Positions 1 to 9,551 are shown, numbered from the stretch's first letter. The stretch: DNA of 64,000 nt from JAIBCM01 sp041395165 (GCA_041395165.1 JAWLBA010000001.1:62001-126000), one strand, 5' to 3'. A program made the numbers and translations. The notes: a model not told the origin generated them from the letters alone.

Positions 1-7
1 GAGCGAT

Positions 8-971
8 TTATTCCAAGTTGTTAAAAGCGTTGTAATATCGGCTATAAAAAGCAACGATTTGAATGGCTACGTAGATGACTACGATGAAGTAAATGAATCG
101 TGGCAACCAGCGGCTTAGATTTTTGACATTGTCACGCCATTGCTGAGATAAATCATTTTCCACATAGTTTAGAGTTTCTAAAATTTTTCCTGAAGTTTCG
201 CCTGTGGCAAAAAAGGATTTTAAATAAGGCGAAAAAGTAAAAAAGAGGTTGAAATGCTTCGGTAAGAGATTTGCCTTGTCGGACCTGTTCCATGACTGGT
301 TCTGCTAATGTTTTTAAGGTGGATGGCCACTGGCTTGAAAAAGCCAGGGAAACAGCATCGCGCAATGGGATGGCGGCTTGAAGTTGCAAGCGTAAAGTAA
401 AAATAAAGCGATAAAGCGAATCGGTTAAGAGGCAACTGCGTAATCCTGGAAGTTTGGTGAAAAAAGTTTGCCAGAAAACTTGGCCATAACGAAAGAAAAG
501 GAAAACCACAAAACCTATGGCGTAAAAAATGCCTAAACAACCGATCAGTTGATCAAAAAAACCCAGAGCGTCTTGTTCGGAGTAACGAAGGATGGCACTG
601 ACCAAAAAAGCGAGATGAATAAGAAAAAATGGATAGATATTGGCTACAAAAAAATCGTGTTGAACCTTGGCGCGCGCTAACCAAAACTCATTCAATTGAC
701 GACAAATCTCGCTGAGTTGTCCTGCTTTTTCGCCAGCTTCAAAAATGGCAATTTCAAAAGGTTCAAACCAATCGGCTTGCCGCCCTAGCGCAAAATAAAA
801 TGCTTGGCCTTGTTCGAGATGCAACAAACAGTCGTAAGCTATTTTTCTTAACCGAGCCTTGGGCAAATGTTCCGCTAGCGATTCCATCGCCATGCGTAAT
901 CCGACTCCACCTGCCAATAAATTGCCCAGTTGATGATAGAACGAAGCCTTATCGGATGCTCGCGACTTCAT
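8..971 (-). CDS. GspF/PilC-type (T2SF domain) inner-membrane protein, frameshifted
   Basis: This is a platform protein of the type II secretion/type IV pilus class. Two T2SF domains are visible. The first starts almost at the N-terminus (FYHQLGNLLAGGVGLRMAME, then EAGEKAGQLSEI). The second begins near LYRFIFTLRLQLQAA and contains the typical GE-x-SGK motif (FFATGETSGKILETL). Hydrophobic segments follow domain 1 and lie near the C-terminus. The frame breaks in the A6 run at 239-244; removing one base joins FQPLFTFSPYLKSFFATGE to a reading frame that continues to a TAA at 8-10. The repaired protein is about 320 aa, shorter than the usual ~400 because the cytoplasmic N-terminus is minimal. I chose the ATG at 971; an upstream TTG at 1007 is possible. 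No other pilus or secretion gene is in view, so the system it serves is unknown. Confidence 0.75.
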
Positions 972-1036
972 TCTATTACTATACTCTAAGGAAAAAACAT
1001 TGGCCAACGCTAAAAATTTGCTTCAATACTCACTCT

Positions 1037-1474
1037 ATGAAAGAAACGAACTGCGATTGTCATAAAACGGCGGCATTTATGTTGCTACGATTATTTTTAG
1101 CAATGTTGTTTATTATTGCTTTTTTGGGAAAGATAAAAGGTGAAGGAAATGATTATGCTCTGGCAAATTTGTCTGGTTTTAGCAAGGGCTTAGTCGAGCA
1201 ATTTACGCAGGCAACTTTTTTGCCGCGATTTCTTTTAATTCCTTTTTGCTGGGCCTTGCCATGGCTAGAAATTGTTTTTGGAGTCGCATTACTTTTGGGT
1301 ATTAAGACGCGCTGTGTTTTGGTGTGTTTGGGATTGCTTATGCTCACCTTGTGTTTCGGAATGATGCTTATGAAGCAATCGAATGTTGTTGCGAATAATG
1401 CGTTTTATTTATTTTTAGTTGTGGCAGCTCTTTATTTGTCATCCCACAATCGTGGTTGTCTTGTGAAGGATTAA
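1037..1474 (+). CDS. DoxX-family membrane protein
   Basis: A small membrane protein of 145 aa from the ATG at 1037. Four hydrophobic segments are visible, with DoxX-type features: LRLFLAMLFIIAFLGKI near the N-terminus and LEIVFGVALLLGIKTR in the second half. An in-frame extension reaches back to about 800 but lies antisense to the gspF-like gene, so I reject it. Biochemical roles of this family are diverse (terminal-oxidase subunits, MauE-like redox helpers), so no specific function is assigned. recJ begins 8 bases downstream on the same strand, and the two are probably cotranscribed. Confidence 0.7.
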   Translation: MKETNCDCHKTAAFMLLRLFLAMLFIIAFLGKIKGEGNDYALANLSGFSKGLVEQFTQATFLPRFLLIPFCWALPWLEIVFGVALLLGIKTRCVLVCLGLLMLTLCFGMMLMKQSNVVANNAFYLFLVVAALYLSSHNRGCLVKD

Positions 1475-1482
1475 TATGAACC

Positions 1483-3225
1483 ATGAAATTGGTTCATTTA
1501 GAAACTAAAGGCTCAAAACCACGAGATCTATTGGAAGCCGTTTGTCATGCACGCGGCTGTGAAACGATGGAAGAAATTGAAGAATTTCTTTGTGTTTCCC
1601 CTGAGATTTCTAATTCCATCGCTCAACTTCCCGATTATTCCAAAGCAGAAGAACGACTTTTGCGCGCTTTAAAAAATCAGGAACACATTGTTGTCTTTGG
1701 TGATTATGATGCAGATGGAATAACAGCTTTGGTGCAAATGCATGATTTATTGAAAGCTGCCGGGCATGATGCATTTCATTGGTTTATTCCCGATCGCATG
1801 GAAGATGATTATGGTTTGACGCAAGGCGCAGTGGAAAAATGTCTGGCCGCTTTTCATCCGCAACTCATTATTACCGTGGATTGTGGCTCTTCTTCGCAGG
1901 CAGCCATTCGATTTTTGCATGAACACAAAGTGGATTGTATTGTTATCGATCATCACTCGGTAGAACTTTCCTTGGAAAAACACCCGTCTTATGCACATTT
2001 GAATCCGAAAGCTTTTACCTTAGACCATTCAACAGAGGCTTTAGCTGAGTTGAGTGCAGCGGGGCTGGTGTTTCTTTTTTGCGAGCAATTTGTTCAAGCT
2101 GCTAAAATTCAAAATTGGGATCGTGAGCGGGCTTTAATTTTAGCGGGTTTGGGAACAATTGTAGATGTGATGCCTTTACGGCGCATCAATCGAGCTCTGG
2201 CAAAACATTCCTTGCATTGTGCCAATCGGCTAGAGATTTTAGAAAAAATTCCTGGTTTACTTGCTTTAAAACAAGTGGTCAAAACGGATCGAGTTACCGT
2301 CCAAACTTACTCTTTTCAATGGGGGCCTCGTTTAAATGCCATGGGTCGCTTGGAGGAAGCAAGTTGTTCCGTGCAACTGTTGTTATCAAAAGATATTAAG
2401 GAAGCGATGCCTTTGGCACAAAAATGTGATGATTACAATCGGGAACGACAGTTATTGCAACGAAAAATGGAATCGAGCGCATTTGAACAAGCTCAAAGCC
2501 TCCTCGAAAAAAATCCCAATGACATTGTTTTATTATTAGCGGATAAGGAATGGCATCCCGGCGTGGTTGGGATTGTGGCTTCGCGCGTGAAGGAGCGTTG
2601 GGGACGACCTGCTATTTTATGTGGTTGGCATCAGGGTGCGGGTTATTGGAAAGGGTCCGGGAGAAGTTTGGAACCTTACGATTTGGGTACAGGAATTAAA
2701 CAAGCTGTGGAAGCGGGCTTGTTGTTAAAAGGTGGCGGTCATCGTGCCGCGGCTGGTTTGACTTTAAAAGCTGAACAATTAGAAGTTTTTCGTCGTTGGT
2801 TAAATGAGAATTGCATGCACGCGTTAAAGGATTTTCAGTTGGAACATGAAATTTTAGCAGAAGTCGAAGGCTCTCGAACACCCAATGCTTTAGAGCTTGC
2901 GCGAAAGTGGCATACTCTTTTATCGCGCTTAGAGCCTTTTGGTATGGGTAATCCTCTACCCCATCTTTTACTTTCTCGCGCTGAATTGCGATGGGGGCCG
3001 GAGCCTAAACTCGCTCGTGAAACAGGAAAAATCTGGGCTTATCGGGCCGGATTTTCTTGGTCGGGTCAGGGACTTTTATTCGTCGACTGGCCCGATCCAG
3101 AACGCGCTGCTAACGAATGGAAAAAGGGCGAAAGCTATAATCTTGTCGTGCACGTTAACACTTATCAGGGCATGAGCGAATTAGTTTATGGTTGGCGAGT
3201 AAGAGATTGTAGCGGAATTAAATAA
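1483..3225 (+). CDS. recJ: Single-stranded-DNA-specific 5'-3' exonuclease RecJ
   Basis: RecJ degrades ssDNA 5'-3' in RecF-pathway recombination, base-excision and mismatch repair. At 580 aa it has full family length. DHH-phosphoesterase motifs are present in order: VVFGDYDADG (residues 71-79), TVDCGSSSQ (131-139), IDHHSVEL (155-162) and GTIVDVMPL. The DHHA1 part follows with GPRLNAMGRLEEA, HPGVVGIVASR and GGGHRAAAGL near residue 420, and a C-terminal OB-like region closes the protein. All metal-binding Asp/His residues that I can see are intact. It follows the DoxX gene by 8 bases and converges on lpxK. Confidence 0.95.
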   Translation: MKLVHLETKGSKPRDLLEAVCHARGCETMEEIEEFLCVSPEISNSIAQLPDYSKAEERLLRALKNQEHIVVFGDYDADGITALVQMHDLLKAAGHDAFHWFIPDRMEDDYGLTQGAVEKCLAAFHPQLIITVDCGSSSQAAIRFLHEHKVDCIVIDHHSVELSLEKHPSYAHLNPKAFTLDHSTEALAELSAAGLVFLFCEQFVQAAKIQNWDRERALILAGLGTIVDVMPLRRINRALAKHSLHCANRLEILEKIPGLLALKQVVKTDRVTVQTYSFQWGPRLNAMGRLEEASCSVQLLLSKDIKEAMPLAQKCDDYNRERQLLQRKMESSAFEQAQSLLEKNPNDIVLLLADKEWHPGVVGIVASRVKERWGRPAILCGWHQGAGYWKGSGRSLEPYDLGTGIKQAVEAGLLLKGGGHRAAAGLTLKAEQLEVFRRWLNENCMHALKDFQLEHEILAEVEGSRTPNALELARKWHTLLSRLEPFGMGNPLPHLLLSRAELRWGPEPKLARETGKIWAYRAGFSWSGQGLLFVDWPDPERAANEWKKGESYNLVVHVNTYQGMSELVYGWRVRDCSGIK

Positions 3226-3232
3226 TTTTCTT

Positions 3233-4393
3233 TTAACCAACAATCTTATCCACCCAGTCTTGAAAATTTTCTTGGCCGCCGATGATTCCGATTTCAACGC
3301 GCAAAAAATAAATAGGAACATCAATTTCTTCTTCCAATAGAACCGGTAAACGCACGGCATCTTTTTCCGTGGTAATAATGGCTTTGGCACGAAATGAGCG
3401 ACTGCGACGCATCACCGCTAGCACTTCCTGATGCGAAAAACGGTGATGATCGGCAAACTGCTTGCTGTAAATTAAATTCGCTCCCAACTGTTTCAAGAAA
3501 CCTTCAAAACTTTGAGGCGCAGCAATGCCTGACATGGCTGTGATGCGCAGATCCTTAATAAATTCCAATGGTTTTCTTTCGCCCGTATGAATATTTTGAT
3601 AATAACGCGGTTCATGACGACATTCCACAATCGCTGCGTGTCGATTCCAGTGACGAATTTTTTCTTTTATTTCCACATTTTCTGTTGATTCGCATTTGGT
3701 AATTAAAATCAAATCCGCTCGTCGCAAATGATCGGGAGGTTCTCTTAACGTGCCGCGAGGTAAAAGAAACTGATTTCCAAAAGGAGCCTGACGATCGATC
3801 AGCACCACATCCCAACGCTGATTTTGCAAAGGGAAATATTGAAATCCATCATCTAAAATCAACGTGTCCACACCCCATCGCTTAATCGCATAACAAGCTC
3901 CCTTAACGCGATCTCGATCTACCACCACGGGCACTTCTTTTAAATTCGTTCCTAACATAAAAGGTTCATCACCTGCTCGGTTGGAATCCAATAATAGCGA
4001 GCGCCCATCGCTCACAACACGTGGTGGTACACTTTCCTTGGAAAAAAACTGCAACAACCGCCGTCTCGCAGGGATAGGTTTTGATTTATAACCGCGACTG
4101 AGCACTGCCACGCGTCGCCCTTTTTCTTGCAGCATACGAGCTAGTTTTTCTACCACCGGCGTTTTACCTGTTCCGCCTACCGTCAAATTTCCCACACTAA
4201 TGACCAAGCATCCTACAGGTTGACTTTTCAAAACGCGGTCTTGATACAATTGCCAGCGCCAACGCACCGCTTGTTCATAAACACGAGACAAGCCCAATAA
4301 AACCACGCGTAAAATCGACGCCCGCTTTCCGTAACGCCGTTCCAAAATCACATCAATCGCAAACTGCTCTAATCGATCCAAGACTTGTCGCAT
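3233..4393 (-). CDS. lpxK: Tetraacyldisaccharide 4'-kinase LpxK
   Basis: LpxK phosphorylates the 4' position of the lipid A disaccharide precursor at the cytoplasmic face of the inner membrane. The Walker A motif GNLTVGGTGKT lies at residues 68-78, preceded by a hydrophobic N-terminal anchor, and LILDDGFQ gives the conserved DDGFQ motif. The 386-aa length is slightly above the E. coli enzyme. It is the last gene of a minus-strand operon FAH-glycosyltransferase-murJ-lpxK, starting 4 bases after the murJ stop. Together with waaA elsewhere in the window it shows that the organism makes LPS. Confidence 0.95.
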   Translation of the reverse strand: MRQVLDRLEQFAIDVILERRYGKRASILRVVLLGLSRVYEQAVRWRWQLYQDRVLKSQPVGCLVISVGNLTVGGTGKTPVVEKLARMLQEKGRRVAVLSRGYKSKPIPARRRLLQFFSKESVPPRVVSDGRSLLLDSNRAGDEPFMLGTNLKEVPVVVDRDRVKGACYAIKRWGVDTLILDDGFQYFPLQNQRWDVVLIDRQAPFGNQFLLPRGTLREPPDHLRRADLILITKCESTENVEIKEKIRHWNRHAAIVECRHEPRYYQNIHTGERKPLEFIKDLRITAMSGIAAPQSFEGFLKQLGANLIYSKQFADHHRFSHQEVLAVMRRSRSFRAKAIITTEKDAVRLPVLLEEEIDVPIYFLRVEIGIIGGQENFQDWVDKIVG

Positions 4394-4397
4394 GGCA

Positions 4398-5948
4398 TTA
4401 TTTTTTCCAACGCTGTTTTATTCCCGAGTAGATTTCTTCAATTTCTTCAATACGCAATAGTTTAGCGAAGAAAATAAAACTTATCACTCCTAAACCAACT
4501 CCCCCTACGACTCTAAGCAAACTTCCCCAATCATAAAAAACTTTTTGCGTGATCCAGACAATGACTCCCATGCCGATCGATGCGGAGATTGTTTTTAATA
4601 AAGTTACGGCCAATGATTTTCCTTCCAAACGTTTTAATCGGGTGCGCATCGCGTAAGCCAATTGAAAGAAATTGAGCAGCGCGACACTGGAAGTTGCCAA
4701 AGCCAAACCTGCATGACCCCAATGCAAAATTTTTACTGTTAAAGAATTAAGGCCTAAATTTAAAAAAATTCCAAACACACTGACTCTTACTGGCACTTTT
4801 GCATCGCCCAAAGCGTAAAATGCTGGAACAATCACTTTAATCGCGGCATAACCCGCCAGGCCTACTGTGTAAGCTTGTAGCGCTAATGCCGTTTGTTGTG
4901 TGTCGTGAAAATGAAATTTACCCCGTTGATAAAGTAAAGTAATTAACGATTCGGAAGTGATGGCTAAACCAATCGCTGCAGGAATTGTTAGGGCAAAAGT
5001 TAATCGCAGCGATTTTGCTAAATTTTTTCGAAAATTGCTTTGATCGTTTAATGCTGCATTTCTGGCTACTTGCGGTAGAGTGACGGTAGCGATCGCAACA
5101 CCCAATAAGCCGATAGGAAATTGCATTAAACGAAATGCATATTCCAACCAGGAAATTGCGCCGGGTCCTACCTCCGCAGCAAAGCGTGTATTAATCAGCA
5201 CATTAATTTGCACAGCCGAAGCCCCCAGCACAGCAGGGCCCAGCAATCGCATGACTTCTAAAAAACGGTTGTCACGAAAATCCCATAACCAATGAAAACG
5301 AAATCCTAATCGCCACGCGGCTGGCACTTGCACTCCAAATTGTAATGCGCCACCAATTAAAACTCCCATTGCCATGCCAAAAATCGCTCGCGGACCAAAC
5401 GAGGGATCCATTACATAAGCCAAACCCACACCTGCTACAATCGAACCTAAGTTAAAAAAAATCGAAGCCGATGCGGGCAACCCGAAACGCCCTTTGGCAT
5501 TGAGCAGACCCATCATAACTGCCGCTGCAGAAACCAACATAATGAAAGGAAACATGATTCGCGTGAGACTGGTAGCGAGATGTTTTGTATCAGGAGGTAA
5601 AGGACCGCCGATTAGCTCCACAATGGCCGGCGCGCAAGCAACCCCGATTAACACAATCAAAAATAGAAAAACAAATTGTGCCGTGAATACTAAATTTGCC
5701 AGACGCCACCCTTTCTTGTCTCCTTCCTGTTCCAAAGTTTTTGTGAACGTTGCTACAAATGCGGTGGAAAGCGCGCCTTCGGCAAATAAATCTCGCAGTA
5801 AATTAGGAATTTTAAACGCAGCGCGAAATGCGTCACTCGCCATGCCTGCGCCAAAAAAATGAGCAAACACCGATTCCCTGACCAAACCCAGTAAGCGCGA
5901 TCCAAAAACCGCTACACTAATTTTTCCTGCTTTCAGAGCGGTAGACAT
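4398..5948 (-). CDS. murJ: Lipid II flippase MurJ (MviN)
   Basis: MurJ flips the peptidoglycan precursor lipid II across the inner membrane. The 516-aa protein is polytopic, about 14 hydrophobic segments, and opens with the family signature GSRLLGLVRESVFAHFFGA followed by DAFRAAFKIPNLLRDLFAEGALS. Basic residues of the central cavity are plausible from RLMQFPIGLLGVAIATVTLP. It sits between the glycosyltransferase (3 bases upstream) and lpxK (4 bases downstream), so translation is probably coupled. Confidence 0.95.
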   Translation of the reverse strand: MSTALKAGKISVAVFGSRLLGLVRESVFAHFFGAGMASDAFRAAFKIPNLLRDLFAEGALSTAFVATFTKTLEQEGDKKGWRLANLVFTAQFVFLFLIVLIGVACAPAIVELIGGPLPPDTKHLATSLTRIMFPFIMLVSAAAVMMGLLNAKGRFGLPASASIFFNLGSIVAGVGLAYVMDPSFGPRAIFGMAMGVLIGGALQFGVQVPAAWRLGFRFHWLWDFRDNRFLEVMRLLGPAVLGASAVQINVLINTRFAAEVGPGAISWLEYAFRLMQFPIGLLGVAIATVTLPQVARNAALNDQSNFRKNLAKSLRLTFALTIPAAIGLAITSESLITLLYQRGKFHFHDTQQTALALQAYTVGLAGYAAIKVIVPAFYALGDAKVPVRVSVFGIFLNLGLNSLTVKILHWGHAGLALATSSVALLNFFQLAYAMRTRLKRLEGKSLAVTLLKTISASIGMGVIVWITQKVFYDWGSLLRVVGGVGLGVISFIFFAKLLRIEEIEEIYSGIKQRWKK

Positions 5949-5951
5949 GAA

Positions 5952-6722
5952 TTATTTTTCTTTATGACGAAGCTCTTCCAAAAACAAATATTTTAATCGC
6001 ACCATGCGAGCATTATGCCAGGCAATCACCCATCCTGCGCGACCATCCAAAAAACCGCCACGCAAAAGATAGCCTCGCACCCAACGCCAAACGGCTCGCA
6101 AGCAACCTATCCCCTGCCCGCCTCGTTTTCTTGAGTGGTAAGCTTCTTTTGCCCACGTGCGGGCATAGCTATCGCTCTTCTGAAAGAATACACTGACATC
6201 AGGATAAGGGAAATGTTTTAAGGTATTTTGACAATCATAAACCTTAAGTTCCTTGCTAATTAAATAAGGATGAGGTTCTTGGCCTTGCCATGTTGTTTGG
6301 CCGCGCGGCGCCAAACGCGCAACCCAATCTCTTTTCCAATCCCCGTGACGAACTTCCCTGCCTAAAAACTCGCTTTGTCTTCGCATCCGATAAAGTCGTT
6401 GTTCGGCTTGAGGGTGTCGCAATAAATCTGAAATTTCGGCATGAAGCGCTTCGCTGACTCGTTCATCTGCATCCAAAAAAAAGACAAATGGTTTGCTCGC
6501 CAGCAACTCAGCCTCCCTTCTTTGCTGCGCGAATCCCTTCCAAGGTTTCACGATCCACTTCGCTCCAAAACTTTTCGCAATGGCTTGTGTGGCATCCGAG
6601 CTGCCTGAATCGACAATTATTATTTCGCCGCATCCTTTGACACTCGTTAAACAGTCCGAAAGATTTTTTTCTTCGTTTAGAGTAATCACGCAAACACTGA
6701 TTTGTGACCAGAAATCCTGCAT
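5952..6722 (-). CDS. Family 2 glycosyltransferase, WaaE-like (LPS core)
   Basis: A GT-A fold glycosyltransferase of 256 aa. The N-terminus ISVCVITLNEEKNL and IIIVDSGSSDAT are the nucleotide-sugar-binding strands, and FFLDADERV (about residues 81-89) carries the DxD metal site. The overall pattern, including the C-terminal WVRGYLLRGGFLDGRAGW segment, matches the WaaE/KdtX group that adds a glucose to LPS inner core. The location between a FAH-fold gene and murJ-lpxK supports an envelope role. The exact sugar and acceptor cannot be told from sequence. Confidence 0.85.
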   Translation of the reverse strand: MQDFWSQISVCVITLNEEKNLSDCLTSVKGCGEIIIVDSGSSDATQAIAKSFGAKWIVKPWKGFAQQRREAELLASKPFVFFLDADERVSEALHAEISDLLRHPQAEQRLYRMRRQSEFLGREVRHGDWKRDWVARLAPRGQTTWQGQEPHPYLISKELKVYDCQNTLKHFPYPDVSVFFQKSDSYARTWAKEAYHSRKRGGQGIGCLRAVWRWVRGYLLRGGFLDGRAGWVIAWHNARMVRLKYLFLEELRHKEK

Positions 6723-6727
6723 AAATC

Positions 6728-7432
6728 TTAAGCTGATCCTCTCATGCCAACATTGGTGGCTAAATTGCGAAGCGAATTTATCATGACTTCCACATGATCT
6801 CCGGGTTTTAGCATCGGAGCATTTTCAGACAAAGTTAAGGCTAAGATGTCACCCGGCCACAAAGTCATGGCATCGGAAACTTCTGCGAGCCAATTGGGAA
6901 CAATTTTTAAAAACGCGGCAAGTTCTGTTTGTTGTTTGAGTTCGCCATTGTGCCATAATTCCATTTTCCCCTCTTGAGCGATTTCTGTTTTAATCGTAGG
7001 ACCGATTGGCATGAATGTGTCGTAGGAGTGCGCTTGAGTTATTTGAAAATGATCATCTCTGACACTTTGTAGCGCGGTGTAGCCGAATATATAATTTAAG
7101 CTTTCTTCTATTTTGATGCGTCGTGCCATTTTTCCTATTACGATTCCGAGACTGGCTTCACAATAATTAGGGTGATCGGGAAAAGGAATGGAAATCATGT
7201 TGCGATGAGGTAGTAAAGCACTGGGCGCTCGCAAAAAAAATTCTTTATCTTTTTTCACAATTATTTTGCTGGGTTCGCAAGGTGATAAAATAACAAGTTC
7301 GTTCCAAGATTCGATCAATGATGTTGTCTTGAGATTTTCCCAAGGTGAATTTTGCAATTCGCTAACCTGTTCTTTTTTTACCAGGCCATAAAATTTTTTT
7401 TGACCTAATTTGAATCGACCCAATTCTTGCAT
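6728..7432 (-). CDS. Fumarylacetoacetate-hydrolase-fold protein, possibly inactive
   Basis: A 234-aa protein with the FAH/FAHD fold: EASLGIVIGKMARRIKIEE, then FGYTALQSVRDDHFQ, then SYDTFMPIGPTIKTE and a C-terminal LKPGDHVEVMINSLRNLAT. In the active family the first motif reads E-x-E and the second ND-x-S-x-RD. Here the second metal-ligand Glu aligns with Ser94 and the Asp of the ND pair with Ser, and the usual TGTP-x-G loop is replaced by LTLSENAP. I infer a weakly active or non-catalytic family member. It is the first gene of the murJ-lpxK operon, ending 5 bases before the glycosyltransferase start. Confidence 0.75.
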   Translation of the reverse strand: MQELGRFKLGQKKFYGLVKKEQVSELQNSPWENLKTTSLIESWNELVILSPCEPSKIIVKKDKEFFLRAPSALLPHRNMISIPFPDHPNYCEASLGIVIGKMARRIKIEESLNYIFGYTALQSVRDDHFQITQAHSYDTFMPIGPTIKTEIAQEGKMELWHNGELKQQTELAAFLKIVPNWLAEVSDAMTLWPGDILALTLSENAPMLKPGDHVEVMINSLRNLATNVGMRGSA

Positions 7433-7477
7433 GATTCCAATTTGCTTTTTCTAAAAAAATTGAGAAGCTTATTTATT

Positions 7478-7570
7478 ACCGCGGAGGACGCGGAGATCGC
7501 AGAGTTAAAAGTAAGATAGATTAAAAGATCGTTTATTTTCCCTCCGCGCTCTCGGTGATTTTTGCGGTTT
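7478..7570. repeat. Imperfect inverted-repeat element upstream of mnmG
   Basis: Two purine-rich arms in opposite orientation, 7478-7504 (ACCGCGGAGGACGCGGAG then ATCGCAGAG) and 7540-7569 on the other strand (ACCGC then CGAGAGCGCGGAGGG), flank a 35-base AT-rich core. The arrangement resembles small dispersed intergenic elements rather than a promoter. No transposase is linked to it. A terminator or a transcript-level hairpin is a possible alternative. Confidence 0.4.
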
Positions 7571-7581
7571 AATAGAAGATT

Positions 7582-9453
7582 ATGTTTACTTACCCAAAAG
7601 AGTTTGATGTGGCTGTTGTAGGTGCCGGTCATGCGGGTGTTGAAGCCGCATTGGCCTCTGCGCGCATGGGTGCGAGCACTTTGCTTTTGACGATGAATTT
7701 GGATTCGATTGGGCAAATGTCGAGCAATCCGGCGATTGGCGGTTTGGGTAAAGGTCATATGGTAAGAGAGATTGATGCTTTGGGAGGGGCAATGGGGTTA
7801 AACACCGATGCGACGGGCATACAGTTTCGCATGTTAAACACGAAAAAAGGACCATCTGTGCAAGCACCTCGTGCTCAATGCGATAAGAAGGCTTACCAAT
7901 TTCGAATGAAATTTATTTGCGAAAATCAGATCAATTTAGATCTTCAACAAGGAACTATCTCAGAAATTTTAGTTTTTAACGATAAAGTTATAGGATTAGA
8001 AACGAATTTAGGGGTAAAATATTTAGCTAAAAAGGTTATTGTCACAACTGGGACATTTCTTAAGGGTTTAATGCATGTTGGGATGAAAAATCAGGATGGT
8101 TGAAGACTGGGGGAAAGCTCAAGTAGTTTATCTATATCGTTAAATAAACTAGGTTTTAACGTTAAACGTTTTAAAACTGGGACACCACCTAGATTAAATG
8201 CCAGATCCATCGATTTTAAGAGATTGGAAATTCAACATGGTGATGAGCCACCTCCCTGCTTTAGTTTTATTTCGGACACGTTGGAAGAGAAAAAAAGCGA
8301 ATTATTTACATTGAATGGTCATCGAGAAGGCATGTTCCACGTGGAACAAATCCCTTGTTGGATTACTTATTCCAATGACAAAACGGCCGATATTATTCGA
8401 GCTAATCTCGACAAGTCACCCATGTTTGCTGGCAAAATCGAAGGGGTTGGTCCGCGTTATTGTCCTTCATTTGAAGATAAAATCTTTCGATTTGCCGATA
8501 AGGAGCGTCATCAAATTTTTTTAGAGCCAGAGGGGCGTCATACGCATGAGGTTTATGTGAATGGCTGTTCGACCAGTTTGCCTTATGAGGTACAAATGGC
8601 GTTTATTCGAACGATTCCTGGGCTTGAGAAGGCTGAAATTATTCGTCCCGGTTATGCGGTGGAGTATGATTTTTGTCCGCCAACGCAGTTAAATCCGACT
8701 TTGGAGACGAAACGGGTCGAAGGTCTTTATTTTGCAGGTCAGCTTAATGGCACGTCGGGTTATGAAGAAGCGGCTGCTCAGGGGCTGGTGGCTGGCGTTA
8801 ATGCTGCAGCGAGTTTGGCTGCTAAAGAAGCGTTCGTTTTAGGTCGCGACCAAGCCTATATTGGAGTGATGATTGACGATTTGATTACGAAGGAGATTAG
8901 TGAGCCTTATCGCATGTTTACGTCACGTGCCGAGTTTCGATTGTTGTTGCGTCAGGATAATGCACAGCAGAGGTTGACGGCAAAAGCGCGTGATTATGGG
9001 TTAGTGGATAATTTGCGCTGGGATCGGTTTCAATGGGAGGAGCAAAAACGTCAGGAGTTAGCGGAGGTGCTACAAGTAAATCGTAAAGAGGGAAAATCTT
9101 TAGCAGATTGGTTGCGACGAACGGATTTTAGTTATGAAGATCTTTCCGAGGCCCTAAAGAGTGGTTATTCTAAATTGCTTCTTTGGCAAACGGAGATTGA
9201 AATTAAGTATGAGGGTTATATTCAAAGGCAAAATGCTGAGGTGGAGCGATTGCAGCGTGCAGAAGGAGCAAAGTTGCCGGAGGGTTTGGATTACTCGCAA
9301 ATTCCAGGATTGAAAACCGAGGCAAGAATGAAGTTGGATGCGATTCGGCCTCAAACTTTGGGACAAGCTTCACGCATTGCGGGTATTAACCCGAGCGATG
9401 TGGCTATTTTATCGGTTTGGTTGAAAAAAGCTGCACATGAAACTAAAAGTTAA
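7582..9453 (+). CDS. mnmG: tRNA U34 carboxymethylaminomethyltransferase MnmG (GidA), interrupted by in-frame TGA
   Basis: MnmG, with MnmE, installs the cmnm5 group on wobble U34 of tRNAs. The FAD site is clear (VAVVGAGHAGVEAALASARMG, residues 9-29), followed by SSNPAIGGLGKGH and, later, PTQLNPTLETKRVEGLYFAGQ. The 3' part carries FTSRAEFRLLLRQDNA and the C-terminal helical domain. The open frame spans 623 codons, the normal family length, but codon 174 (8101-8103) is TGA. The context DG-stop-RLGESS matches the family Gly-Gly-Arg loop, so a Gly codon GGA has become TGA by one substitution. The frame is otherwise intact on both sides. It could be a nonsense mutation or a base error. AGA codons cluster just downstream. 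Confidence 0.85.
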
Positions 9454-9551
9454 TTTTGCCCGCTAAATGGGCTATCGATATTCAGTTATTAGCAATAAAG
9501 TTCATTATTTTTTCTGTGTAAGCCAATGTTAATTATATGTTTTTTGGCAAC

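Noticed and set aside
800..1036. N-terminal extension of the DoxX gene
   Set aside because: It runs antisense to the gspF-like gene and has no DoxX similarity; the membrane protein starts at 1037.
8101..8103. TGA read as Gly (alternative genetic code) or as selenocysteine
   Set aside because: Several intact genes end with TGA at the expected length (psd, dprA, sdhA, alr, radical SAM). The position is a Gly in the family, not Cys, so selenocysteine does not fit.
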